Shown here: piece after piece, positions 15,498-23,515 of the stretch
Layout of the letters: each line of letters begins with the position of its first letter
Position numbering within the stretch: position 1 is the first letter of the stretch
Notes under the pieces: model-generated
Told to the model about the DNA's origin: nothing
The model's input: the letters and a program-made list of their open reading frames with translations, nothing else
The model's database searches: none
NCBI RefSeq assembly: GCF_002252445.1
Contig: NZ_NNRJ01000059.1
Span: forward strand, 1-34,587
Direction of reading: 5' to 3'
From: Brucella thiophenivorans
GTDB taxonomy: Bacteria > Pseudomonadota > Alphaproteobacteria > Rhizobiales > Rhizobiaceae
DNA: 34,587 bases
Made by a program: the position numbers and the translations under genes

Positions 15498-16861
15498 TAA
15501 CGGGTGCGTTTGCAGGTCTTCTCACTAAAACGTCTGAATCTGCCTTTTCGGACGCGACCATCGACAAAACTAAAATGCATATTCTCGATACGATTGGGGT
15601 CTCCCTTGCAGGCGCACGATCATTCGAAACACAAAAAATGCTGGAAGTGCTTCACCCATCTGGCAATGAAGGTCATTGCGCGGTCTGGGGAACATCTTAT
15701 TCCACCAATGCCCGCACGGCAGCTTTAATCAATGGCGTCTCGGCTCATGCCTATGAACTCGATGACAGCGGTGGCTGCGATCATTCGGGGGCTGTCGTAC
15801 TGCCCGCCGCAATTGCTGCTCTTGCAGATATTGCGGAACCAGTGACCGGTGCTGCCTTTCTGCGAAGTATTATACTGGGCTATGAGGTGGGTCGCCGTGT
15901 CCTTGAGGCAGCCGGTGGCTATGAGACCCATAACGGTCTGGGCTGGCACTCGACCGGCACCTGTGGTGTATTTGGAGCAGCCGCCGCAGTTGGCTCACTT
16001 CTTAAACTCAACAGGCATGATCTCTCGTCGGCGCTTGGAACAGCCTGTTCATTCGCTGCGGGAACATGGGCTTTCATCGGCAACGGCAGTTCTGCAAAAA
16101 AGCTGCACTCCGGACGCGCTGCCGAAGCCGGAATTTTGGCCTCTTGTCTGGCGCGTGGCGGCTTTCAGGGACCAGAAGCCGTATTTGAGCCCGATCAGTG
16201 GGGGAGTTTCTTTGCAACCTATTGCGGAGATCACGCTGATCCGCAGACACTTATACGCGATTACGGTGTATTCTGGCGTATCAATCGCTGCTCTATCAAG
16301 CCCTATGCGACATGCCGTGGAACCCATTCTGCAATTGACGCGATCAACTTGATTTTCACGAAAGCCAGTTTGAACGCCTCCAATGTTGCTAAGATTGAAG
16401 TCGGAATGAGTGCCTTTCAGTTTGGAATGTGCGGCAGCAAGTCAATCACGACGCGTGCACAGGCGCAGATGAGCCTGCCTTATGCGATGGCAGCGAGACT
16501 GCATTACGGCAAGGTGTTCCTGGATGAACTTGCCAACAATGCTTGGGAGGCATCTGAAATTGCAGACTGGCTCGACAAAATGACCATAGAAATCGACAAA
16601 ACAATGGCTGATGAGGATGAGCCTGAAGTCAGGATAATTACGCATAATGGTGACGAACACCGGCTAGTGGTCGAAGCCCCTCTTGGCGGCCCGGACAATC
16701 CGCTTTCTGTGGAGCAAATTACCAGAAAATATCACGACCTTAGCAAAGGGATACTGCCAGTGACGCAGGTTGACGCGATACGGGAACTGATCCTCAACCT
16801 CGAAAAAACACCGGACGTCCGGGCGCTCCTTCCCCTCCTGCAATCCCCAATGCAAAACTGA
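15494..16861 (+). CDS. MmgE/PrpD-family protein (2-methylcitrate dehydratase / iminodisuccinate epimerase superfamily)
   Basis: This 455-residue protein has the all-helical MmgE/PrpD domain at roughly residues 5-250. Landmarks are DTIGVSLAGARS, the active-site loop HAYELDDSGGCDHSGAVVLP and GWHSTGTCGVFGAAAAVG. The smaller C-terminal domain follows (RINRCSIKPYATCRGTHSAI). Known members are 2-methylcitrate dehydratase, cis-aconitate decarboxylase and iminodisuccinate epimerase. The absence of methylcitrate genes and the lyase next door favour an epimerase or dehydratase acting on a succinyl-amine. ATG 15494 overlaps the previous stop and has AAGGAGA upstream. Function is inferred from context. 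Confidence 0.8.
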   Translation: MITGAFAGLLTKTSESAFSDATIDKTKMHILDTIGVSLAGARSFETQKMLEVLHPSGNEGHCAVWGTSYSTNARTAALINGVSAHAYELDDSGGCDHSGAVVLPAAIAALADIAEPVTGAAFLRSIILGYEVGRRVLEAAGGYETHNGLGWHSTGTCGVFGAAAAVGSLLKLNRHDLSSALGTACSFAAGTWAFIGNGSSAKKLHSGRAAEAGILASCLARGGFQGPEAVFEPDQWGSFFATYCGDHADPQTLIRDYGVFWRINRCSIKPYATCRGTHSAIDAINLIFTKASLNASNVAKIEVGMSAFQFGMCGSKSITTRAQAQMSLPYAMAARLHYGKVFLDELANNAWEASEIADWLDKMTIEIDKTMADEDEPEVRIITHNGDEHRLVVEAPLGGPDNPLSVEQITRKYHDLSKGILPVTQVDAIRELILNLEKTPDVRALLPLLQSPMQN

Positions 16862-16873
16862 GGACACTATCAG

Positions 16874-18259
16874 ATGTCAACCAATACGGCTTCAACCTGG
16901 TCACCACTGTTTAAAGAAGCAGTTGCTGATGATTTCCGCGATTTCCATGAATGTCTTGATCAGGATAAGCGCATAGCGCTGCACGATGTTCATGGATCGC
17001 TTGTGCACGCTGACATGCTGACGCGTGCAGGAATTTTAACACAAGAAGAAAATCTGGCGATGCAGTCCGGCCTGAATAAAATTGCTTTGGAAATGCAATC
17101 GGGAGAATTTGTCTGGAAAAAAGAACTAGAAGACGTTCATATGAACGTTGAAAAGCGCCTGACTGAGCTTGTGGGTGAGCCTGGCAAAAAACTTCACACG
17201 GCGCGCTCGCGTAACGATCAGGTCGCGACCGATATACGCCTCTACGCCCGTAGTGAACTTGACAAACTCGATACGGAAATTTCTGCTCTTATTCGTGCAC
17301 TTGTTGATCTTGCTGAAGAACACGCGGAAACAATAATGCCCGGCTTCACGCATCTTCAGGTTGCACAGCCGATTACGTTCGGCCACCATCTGATGGCTTA
17401 TACCGAGATGTTTTTGCGCGATCGACAGCGGGTAAAAGAATCTCGCGAACGTCTCAACATATCGCCACTCGGTGCTGCGGCGCTTGCCGGCACAGGTTTC
17501 CCGATTGATCCAAACTACAGCGCCGTACAGCTCGGTTTTAGTGCAGCGTTTCGAAACTCACTTGATGCCGTATCCGACCGTGATTACGTTATAGATATCT
17601 GTAGTCTAGGTGCGATCATCATGGGTCATCTTTCGCGGCTATCAGAAGAAATTATTCTCTGGTGCACCCCCATGTTCGACTTCATCGAAGTCGGAGACCA
17701 GTTCTGCACCGGATCTTCGATCATGCCACAAAAACGTAACCCCGATCTCGCAGAACTGCTGCGTGGCAAAGCCGCGAGACTAATCGGAAACCTCGCTTTC
17801 TCAGCATCGCTGATGAAAAGCCAGCCTCTTGCCTTCAACAAAGATCAGCAGGAATCCAAACCCCCACTTACCGACAGTCTTGAAACAGTCCGTGGCGCGG
17901 TATCTGTAACAACGCAGATGATCCCGTCCATAAAGGTCAAGAAGGAAAAAATGCTTCTGGCAGCAGATCAGGGCTATTCTACCGCAACAGATCTTGCGGA
18001 TTATCTTGTACGTGCCGGTCTGCCTTTCCGCGATGCTCACCACGCCGTGGCTGCCATCGTCGGTCATGCACGGGAAAAAGCGTTGAACACGCTGTCCGAA
18101 ATAGCTCTGAGCGAGATGCAAAAATTTGCATCTGTTATCAACGATGATGTTTTCGATGTTCTGACCGTGGAAGGTTCAGTTGCGAGCCGCAATCATCGGG
18201 GCGGTACAGCTCCGCAACAGGTACGTTCTGCCATAGCAGAAATCCGTGCTTTGCTTTAA
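16874..18259 (+). CDS. Argininosuccinate-lyase-family C-N lyase (possibly not housekeeping ArgH)
   Basis: This 461-residue member of the aspartase/fumarase superfamily, ArgH branch, splits fumarate from an N-substituted aspartate. Motifs are TARSRNDQVATD (109-120), GFTHLQVAQP with catalytic His160, the flexible loop GSSIMPQKRNPD with catalytic Ser281-282 and FSTATDLADYLV-like YSTATDLADYLV. Several near-invariant ArgH features differ. N-terminal WGGRF is WSPLF, LQRAQP is LQVAQP, KKNPD is KRNPD, and NKDMQEDKE is NKDQQESKP. These changes, and its place as last gene of an import operon without other arginine genes, suggest another substrate such as an EDDS- or iminodisuccinate-like compound. A housekeeping ArgH remains possible. 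Confidence 0.8.
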   Translation: MSTNTASTWSPLFKEAVADDFRDFHECLDQDKRIALHDVHGSLVHADMLTRAGILTQEENLAMQSGLNKIALEMQSGEFVWKKELEDVHMNVEKRLTELVGEPGKKLHTARSRNDQVATDIRLYARSELDKLDTEISALIRALVDLAEEHAETIMPGFTHLQVAQPITFGHHLMAYTEMFLRDRQRVKESRERLNISPLGAAALAGTGFPIDPNYSAVQLGFSAAFRNSLDAVSDRDYVIDICSLGAIIMGHLSRLSEEIILWCTPMFDFIEVGDQFCTGSSIMPQKRNPDLAELLRGKAARLIGNLAFSASLMKSQPLAFNKDQQESKPPLTDSLETVRGAVSVTTQMIPSIKVKKEKMLLAADQGYSTATDLADYLVRAGLPFRDAHHAVAAIVGHAREKALNTLSEIALSEMQKFASVINDDVFDVLTVEGSVASRNHRGGTAPQQVRSAIAEIRALL

Positions 18260-18266
18260 TGCTAAG

Positions 18267-18296
18267 GTTTGTGGGGCGACAATGCGCCCCACAAAC
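18267..18296 (+). terminator. Rho-independent-type terminator after the lyase gene
   Basis: A perfect 12-bp stem (GTTTGTGGGGCG with CGCCCCACAAAC) and a 6-nt loop lie 8 bp after the lyase stop. A moderately T-rich tail follows (TGTGTTCTATTTT). It closes the operon and isolates the LysR gene. Confidence 0.8.
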
Positions 18297-18433
18297 TGTG
18301 TTCTATTTTAATTGCATAAATTCATCGAAGATTAGACTCGAGTTCATATGCGCGATACAATAATATTCGCCTTTTTCAGCCCTCAATGATACACTGAATG
18401 GCCGTCTTAATCGTCTGAAATTATGAGTGACCC

Positions 18434-19330
18434 TTGGATCTAAAGCTGGACAATAATCGTCTTCCACCATTGCAGACACTCCAAAGTTTTTCGGTTGTCG
18501 CGGATACGGGAAGCTTTACGGCCGCGGCCAACCAGCTCAACATCAGTCAAAGTGCGATCAGCCGCCAAATCCAGCTTCTTGAGCATTATTTCGGCTGTAG
18601 CCTTTTTGATAGGCACACACGAAAAGTGCTTTTAACCGAACAGGGACGCGCGCTGCTGCCCATCATCAATGGATTGATGGCTTCGCTTAAAAGCTCTTTT
18701 GAAGCTACAAAACGTCCAAGTCGCACACTGACTATTCGCATGCCACCGACGCTGGCTCGGCGTTGGTTCCTCCCTCGCCTGCCGGATCTTTTAAAAAAGT
18801 ACCCTGATCTGAATATCAATATCGATACTGCCTGGTTTGCACGTCCGAATTTCTCAGTTGACGATATTGATATGCTCATAACTTATGGAAATGGCAGTTG
18901 GCCGGGGATGGTGGTTATCCCTCTGGTGAGAGAAAGTCTGACGCCTATGTGTTCGCCGTCATTGATCGAAACATTAGGGCAGCCTGCAAACATAGACAAA
19001 CTGGCTGGGTGTGTGCTGATTCATTCAAATCCTCGACACAGTGACTGGATGCTCTGGTTACAGGCCGAAGGCGCTTATTCTCTCAGAGGCTCGCGTAATC
19101 AGGTCTTCGACACGCAGGATTTTGCAATGACCGCTGCTGCAAGCGGCTTTGGCGTAACGATGGGTGACATCACATTTGCAAAAGACGATCTGGCCAGTGG
19201 AGTGCTACTACAGCCGTTCCCGAAGGTATTAGATACCGGATATGGCTATTTTGCGCTGTTCCCAGACAGCAAGCAACATCGTGATAAAATACGCGATCTT
19301 TCAAGCTGGTTTGACGTGCACGCCATATAA
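18434..19330 (+). CDS. LysR-family transcriptional regulator (GcvA-like)
   Basis: This 298-residue LysR regulator has an N-terminal winged helix-turn-helix at residues 13-70 (FSVVADTGSFTAAANQLNIS, then QSAISRQIQLLE). The periplasmic-binding-fold effector domain follows (SRTLTIRMPPTLARRWFLPR). The best start is TTG 18434, because an in-frame TGA lies at 18428-18430 and the next in-frame ATG falls inside the DNA-binding domain. It follows the catabolic operon in the same direction but behind a terminator, so it has its own promoter. It is the likely regulator of that operon, with the inverted repeat at 10971-10995 a possible target. Confidence 0.85.
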   Translation: MDLKLDNNRLPPLQTLQSFSVVADTGSFTAAANQLNISQSAISRQIQLLEHYFGCSLFDRHTRKVLLTEQGRALLPIINGLMASLKSSFEATKRPSRTLTIRMPPTLARRWFLPRLPDLLKKYPDLNINIDTAWFARPNFSVDDIDMLITYGNGSWPGMVVIPLVRESLTPMCSPSLIETLGQPANIDKLAGCVLIHSNPRHSDWMLWLQAEGAYSLRGSRNQVFDTQDFAMTAAASGFGVTMGDITFAKDDLASGVLLQPFPKVLDTGYGYFALFPDSKQHRDKIRDLSSWFDVHAI

Positions 19331-19463
19331 CGTGAACTTTAAATACTTCATTTTGAGACAGGATTATAACGTATCGATTTTTGTAATATTGGATATGTCA
19401 CTCGATTCATCCCTCAAGTTGCAAGATTAGATTCCATCACTATTCGATTTTTTATAAAGGATT

Positions 19464-19477
19464 GATTGCCAGTCAAG
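19464..19477 (+). repeat. 14-bp direct repeat, copy 1 (GATTGCCAGTCAAG)
   Basis: Identical to 26805-26818. The two copies bracket the IclR-to-aldolase sugar-acid cluster. A single exact 14-mer pair is expected by chance in a window of this size, so significance rests only on the placement. Confidence 0.3.
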
Positions 19478-19546
19478 CATCTAAATAGTCATAGATGCAG
19501 AGGTGGCATAAAATATTGCGAGCGGGCCATGGAGTTTAGCTCTCAA

Positions 19547-20335
19547 TCAGCTTCTGTAGCCTAACCCAATTGATATCTCTTCAGCGCTAGATTTCACGAT
19601 TGACGCAATATTTACAAGACGTGACTTCAAAATATACGGAGGGGTGCTTGCAACACTCAAGCCAGCGACGATCTGGCCCCGCGCATCGCGAATTGGCGCA
19701 GCTACGCAACCAATGCCGGTCTCATTCTCTTCTATCTCTATCGTATAACCCAACTTAGAGAACTCGCGCATAGAGTTTAGATAATTGTTCCAGTTCAAAA
19801 AACCAGGAGGTGGAACCTCCTCGTTCAAAATTTCATTCTGAGCCAGTGAATAGAGCCGAGCCCATTCAGTTTCATCCAGATCCAGCATTTGAGCCTTGCC
19901 AGTGCCTGTCACTGCTATCGGTTTTCGCGCTCCGATGCGCGAGCGCATTTCTAAGCCACGTCGACCTGGAACTTTATCAACATACATAATGAAATCTCCA
20001 TCACGGACGCTGAGATGAATTGTGTCGTCAGTTTCACTTGATAGTTTTTGCAAGATAGGTCGGGCTACCTCAGTAAGGGGCATTTGAGCGAGAGCTTTTG
20101 CGCCGAATTCAATCAACTTGGATCCCAGCACATAACCTCGCCCATCAACATAACGCATGAAACTGTTGCGTTGAAGGAATGCAACTAATCTATGAGTGGT
20201 ACTACGTGTCATACCAGTCGCTTTTCCAATTGAAGGAAGATCGCAATGTCCCTCTGCCACCGCAGACAATATTGAGAAAGCCCGTGATAGGGACTGTGTG
20301 CCCTGACTCAAATTTTCGCTCATTGTCATGTCCAT
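19547..20335 (-). CDS. IclR-family transcriptional regulator
   Basis: This 262-residue regulator has a winged helix-turn-helix at residues 14-75 (SLSRAFSILSAVAEGHCDLP, GMTRSTTHRLVAFLQRN). The IclR effector domain covers about 90-255 (DDTIHLSVRDGDFIMYVDKV, GRRGLEMRSRIGARKPIAVT GTGKA, ETGIGCVAAPI). It is divergent from the second ABC operon, and two inverted repeats lie between them. IclR proteins commonly control sugar-acid genes and sense the intermediate 2-keto-3-deoxy acid, so it is the likely regulator of the dehydratase-kinase-aldolase genes. Confidence 0.9.
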   Translation of the reverse strand: MDMTMSENLSQGTQSLSRAFSILSAVAEGHCDLPSIGKATGMTRSTTHRLVAFLQRNSFMRYVDGRGYVLGSKLIEFGAKALAQMPLTEVARPILQKLSSETDDTIHLSVRDGDFIMYVDKVPGRRGLEMRSRIGARKPIAVTGTGKAQMLDLDETEWARLYSLAQNEILNEEVPPPGFLNWNNYLNSMREFSKLGYTIEIEENETGIGCVAAPIRDARGQIVAGLSVASTPPYILKSRLVNIASIVKSSAEEISIGLGYRS

Positions 20336-20346
20336 AATCTGATAAT

Positions 20347-20423
20347 TTATCCCGTATGTTAGGATAAGAAACTAAGCTGCGCGTTAAATCAATAGTGCCT
20401 TACGATAAAACCCATATTATGGG
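20347..20423. promoter_or_regulatory. Candidate IclR operators between divergent genes
   Basis: Two inverted repeats lie in the gap before the IclR gene. TTATCC...GGATAA is at 20347-20367 with a 9-nt spacer. CCCATA-T-TATGGG is at 20411-20423. Both sit between the IclR start (20335, minus) and the first ABC gene (20537, plus). Their sequences differ, so one may belong to the IclR promoter and the other to the operon promoter. Confidence 0.4.
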
Positions 20424-20536
20424 ATATAATCTTATATGTTGAACATGCTGAAGCGCCGTGCTATTGAAACCGCGATCACAGCAGATCTAGTTTGTGAGAT
20501 TTATCAGAATGCTCGAACGGGAGGAGCACCGAGAGC

Positions 20537-21220
20537 ATGAACTATCAATTCGATTTCAGCTTTCTGGCCGAATATTGGCCAGAATTAGCTAGAGGGCTTT
20601 GGCTAACTATCCGGATGTCGGCGATTACGATCGTTTTAGGCTTCTTTGTTGGAACCATTTTTGCGATTGGCCGAAGCTCGCAGAGGAAATGGCTGCGCCG
20701 ACTATCAGCCACCTACGTTGAGGTTATCCGGAATACACCACTTCTGGTTCAGATGTTCCTCATCTACTTTGGCTTGGCGTCGCTCGGGCTTAAGCTCAAC
20801 GCCAACTTTTGTGCAATTCTTTCGATCGTCATTAATATTAGTGCCTATACTTGTGAAATCATGCGCGCGGGAATTGAATCAATTCGTAAAGGGCAATTAG
20901 AAGCTGCCAGATGCCTTGGGTTGTCACCGCTACAGACATTGGCAGTGATAGTTTTGCCTCCGGCTACTGAGCGTGTCTATCCAGCACTTACCAGTCAATT
21001 TATTCTAATCATGCTGACCACAAGTGTAGTCTCGCAAATCTCTGCCGAAGAACTCACTTCAATTGCAACACGGATCGACTCGATCACGTTTCGCTCATTC
21101 GAGATCTACTTGGTAGTGGCAGTTCTTTATATCCTTCTCGCGGCAACGGTCCGAGCGTGCTTCTGGCTAATAGGCCGAGCGACGTTCCCACGACTTCGCC
21201 GCCTTGGCACCCCACTTTAG
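20537..21220 (+). CDS. ABC transporter permease 1, polar-amino-acid type
   Basis: This 227-residue inner-membrane permease has an N-terminal helix after ELARGLWLTIRMSAITIVLG, VIRNTPLLVQMFLIYFGLA and the EAA loop RAGIESIRKGQLEAARCLGL. It is the first gene of the sugar-acid operon, with GGGAGGAGC upstream of ATG 20537. It pairs with the second permease that starts 8 bp after its stop, giving a heterodimeric channel. Confidence 0.85.
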   Translation: MNYQFDFSFLAEYWPELARGLWLTIRMSAITIVLGFFVGTIFAIGRSSQRKWLRRLSATYVEVIRNTPLLVQMFLIYFGLASLGLKLNANFCAILSIVINISAYTCEIMRAGIESIRKGQLEAARCLGLSPLQTLAVIVLPPATERVYPALTSQFILIMLTTSVVSQISAEELTSIATRIDSITFRSFEIYLVVAVLYILLAATVRACFWLIGRATFPRLRRLGTPL

Positions 21221-21228
21221 GTTCAGCC

Positions 21229-21873
21229 ATGCTCACAAGTTTTCAAATTCAAGCTTTGTTGGTCGGTGCTACTTGGACCTTAGGCCTTTCTCTTGTCGCC
21301 TTCGTCGGTGGTGGCCTTCTAGGTCTTCTGATTGCTGTATCACGCGTGTCCAAAAGCCGGATTATACGTTACTCGTCTTTTCTGTATGTACAGATTATAC
21401 AGGGAACACCATTGCTGATCCAATTACTGCTAGCATATTTTGGCCTGTCTTTAATCGGTTTCGACATCCCACCATTCGCAGCTGCGTCGCTGGCAATAGC
21501 CGTCTACGCGAGCGCATACTTCGGTGAAATATGGCGTGGCGGGATTCTTTCGGTTCCTAAGACACAATGGGAGGCTGCAGAGTGCTTAGCGCTTAGTTCT
21601 TTCCAACGATTTTGGCTAGTTATCGTGCCACAGGCTTTGCGGCTCTCAACGCCGCCCACAGTTGGCTTCATGGTGCAGATCGTCAAAAACACATCGCTTG
21701 CCTCAGTCATTGGCGTTGCCGACCTGACCTATACCAGCAAGCTCATCAATAACTCGACGTTCCAGCCATTCCAAGTCTTTGTGCTCGTCGCCGCCCTTTA
21801 TTTTCTTATGTGCTACCCACTCGCATGGTGGAGCCGCAAGCTGGAGGATCGTCTTAATGTCTCCAATCGTTAA
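21229..21873 (+). CDS. ABC transporter permease 2, polar-amino-acid type
   Basis: This 214-residue permease shows YVQIIQGTPLLIQLLLAYFG and the EAA loop WRGGILSVPKTQWEAAECLA. I chose ATG 21229 (MLTSFQIQALLVGATWTLGL) over the longer frame from 21157, because the extension overlaps permease 1 and adds no helix. Its 3' end overlaps the ATPase gene by 17 bp. It forms the channel with permease 1. Confidence 0.85.
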   Translation: MLTSFQIQALLVGATWTLGLSLVAFVGGGLLGLLIAVSRVSKSRIIRYSSFLYVQIIQGTPLLIQLLLAYFGLSLIGFDIPPFAAASLAIAVYASAYFGEIWRGGILSVPKTQWEAAECLALSSFQRFWLVIVPQALRLSTPPTVGFMVQIVKNTSLASVIGVADLTYTSKLINNSTFQPFQVFVLVAALYFLMCYPLAWWSRKLEDRLNVSNR

Positions 21874-22591
21874 GCTTACAAATGTATCGAAATCCTTTGG
21901 AACTTTAAATGTTCTCAAAGATATCTCGTTCGAGGTAGCTCCGAAATCTGTGGTTGCTCTAATCGGGCGGAGCGGGTCTGGAAAAAGCACGGCTCTGCGT
22001 TGCATCAACGGCCTTGAAACCATCAACGGCGGAGAGATCAAAATTTGTTCGCACACGCTCGGCCCCAAACTTGACAGCAAGCTCTTGCACCAACTGCATC
22101 TTGACGTTGGGATCGTTTTTCAAAGCTATAACCTTTTTCCGCATCTGACAGTTGGCCAAAACATTATGCTGGCTCCACGCTGGGTGAAAAAGATTTCTCG
22201 TTCGAATGCAAAAGAAACCGCAAGAGAAGTGCTGGAGCGCGTCGGCCTCCTCGAAAAATTCGACAATTATCCTGAACAGCTTTCCGGCGGTCAGCAGCAG
22301 CGCGTAGCGATCGCCCGTTCGCTTGCAATGCGTCCGAAAGTTATGTTGTTCGACGAAGTTACATCGGCGTTAGATCCGGAACTTACCGGAGAAGTACTGC
22401 GTGTTATGGAGCACCTCGCACGTGAAGGAATGACAATGGTTCTCGTCACACACGAGATGGCATTCGCCCGCGGTGTGGCCAACAATGTCATCTTCATGCA
22501 CGAGGGCAAAATTCACGAGAGCGGCCCAGGCTCAATGTTGGCAAACCCTCAAACGCCCGAACTTGCACAATTCGTCGGCAGCGGCCTCTGA
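21857..22591 (+). CDS. ABC transporter ATP-binding protein, polar-amino-acid type
   Basis: This 244-residue ATPase has Walker A at 37-45 (GRSGSGKST), a Q-loop in GIVFQSYNLFPHLTV, the signature LSGGQQQR, Walker B VMLFDEVTSALDP and the switch His in VTHEMAF. The Pro of the usual DEPTSALD is Val, a tolerated change. The start at ATG 21857 (MSPIVKLTNV) lies inside the end of permease 2. It drives import of the operon's substrate. Confidence 0.9.
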   Translation: MSPIVKLTNVSKSFGTLNVLKDISFEVAPKSVVALIGRSGSGKSTALRCINGLETINGGEIKICSHTLGPKLDSKLLHQLHLDVGIVFQSYNLFPHLTVGQNIMLAPRWVKKISRSNAKETAREVLERVGLLEKFDNYPEQLSGGQQQRVAIARSLAMRPKVMLFDEVTSALDPELTGEVLRVMEHLAREGMTMVLVTHEMAFARGVANNVIFMHEGKIHESGPGSMLANPQTPELAQFVGSGL

Positions 22592-22633
22592 AGCCAGCGC
22601 TGACATCAATTTCGAAGCAACTCAACGGAGGAA

Positions 22634-23449
22634 ATGAGTATGAAACTTACAACTTGTCTAACCGCTCTTCTCGCAGCCCTAACTTTGGGAGCGGGCGCAA
22701 CGGCAGTCCAAGCCGACGAACTCGCCAAGATCAAAGAGAACAAGTCTATCACTATCGGCATCGATCTCGGTCAGGCACCTTTCGGTATGGTCGATGGTCA
22801 AATGAAGCAGGTCGGCTCGGATGTTGCAGCTGCCGAACTACTGGCAAAAGATCTTGGAGTTGAACTGAAGGTTGTTTCCGTTTCGCCTGCAAACCGCATT
22901 CCGTATCTGATGACGAACAAAGTCGATGCTGTTATAGCCAGCTTTTCGATTACTGATGAACGTAAAAAGACAGTCGACTTCTCCGCACCTTATGCCGTCA
23001 TCCAGTCCGCAGTTTCCACAACCGCCGGCCTTAAAGTAAACTCACTCAAGGATATTGAGGGAAAAGAAGTCGCCGTAACGCGTGGATCGACAAACGACCA
23101 GATTATCACAAAAGCAGTAACGGATGAGGATCTGAAGGACGTTACGATAGTTCGTTACGACGACAACGCTACCGCAACCAATGCTGTGGTGTCCGGTCAG
23201 CAGTCAGTCTACGTGGTTGCACCGTCATTGCTGGCACCCGTTAATGCCGCCAACCCCTCTAAAAAGATTGAGCCACAGCTGACACTTAAGACTTTCCCGC
23301 TCGGTATTGGCTTGCGAAAGAACGAAGATACTTTCAAGGGCTATCTCGACAATTGGGTTCAGGAAAACCTCGCAAACGGTAAACTGCGAGAGATCTACAA
23401 GACTTACCACAATGTCGACCTACCCGCCGACATGACTAATATCAACTAA
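22634..23449 (+). CDS. ABC transporter periplasmic substrate-binding protein
   Basis: This 271-residue family-3 solute-binding protein has a signal peptide MSMKLTTCLTALLAALTLGA with cleavage after VQA, then two lobes (SITIGIDLGQAPFGMVDGQM, FSITDERKKTVDFSAPYAVI, AVTRGSTNDQIITKAV). GGAGG precedes ATG 22634, and the ATG two codons later is an alternative. The family normally binds amino acids, yet downstream genes degrade a sugar acid, so it probably recognises an aldonate or an amino-sugar acid. The equivalent of the conserved Arg/Asp amino-acid-binding pair should be checked in a model. Confidence 0.9.
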   Translation: MSMKLTTCLTALLAALTLGAGATAVQADELAKIKENKSITIGIDLGQAPFGMVDGQMKQVGSDVAAAELLAKDLGVELKVVSVSPANRIPYLMTNKVDAVIASFSITDERKKTVDFSAPYAVIQSAVSTTAGLKVNSLKDIEGKEVAVTRGSTNDQIITKAVTDEDLKDVTIVRYDDNATATNAVVSGQQSVYVVAPSLLAPVNAANPSKKIEPQLTLKTFPLGIGLRKNEDTFKGYLDNWVQENLANGKLREIYKTYHNVDLPADMTNIN

Positions 23450-23461
23450 TCATGAAGTTCG

Positions 23462-23485
23462 CCGGTCTCCATTTGAGAGACTGGC
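23462..23485 (+). other. Intercistronic stem-loop after the binding-protein gene
   Basis: GTCTC at 23465-23469 pairs with GAGAC at 23477-23481. Flanking CC/GG extend the stem across a mismatch around a 7-nt loop. It is not followed by a T-run and sits between the binding protein and the dehydratase. A role in mRNA processing or stability is likely. Confidence 0.35.
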
Positions 23486-23515
23486 ACCTAATTCCCAAAG
23501 ACACTGGAAGTCGAG

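Noticed and set aside
13699..16861. Operon as an allantoin or purine degradation cluster
   Set aside because: The NodB-fold genes resemble PuuE distantly, but no urate, allantoate or ureidoglycolate genes are present, and the PrpD and ArgH-like genes do not fit purine catabolism.
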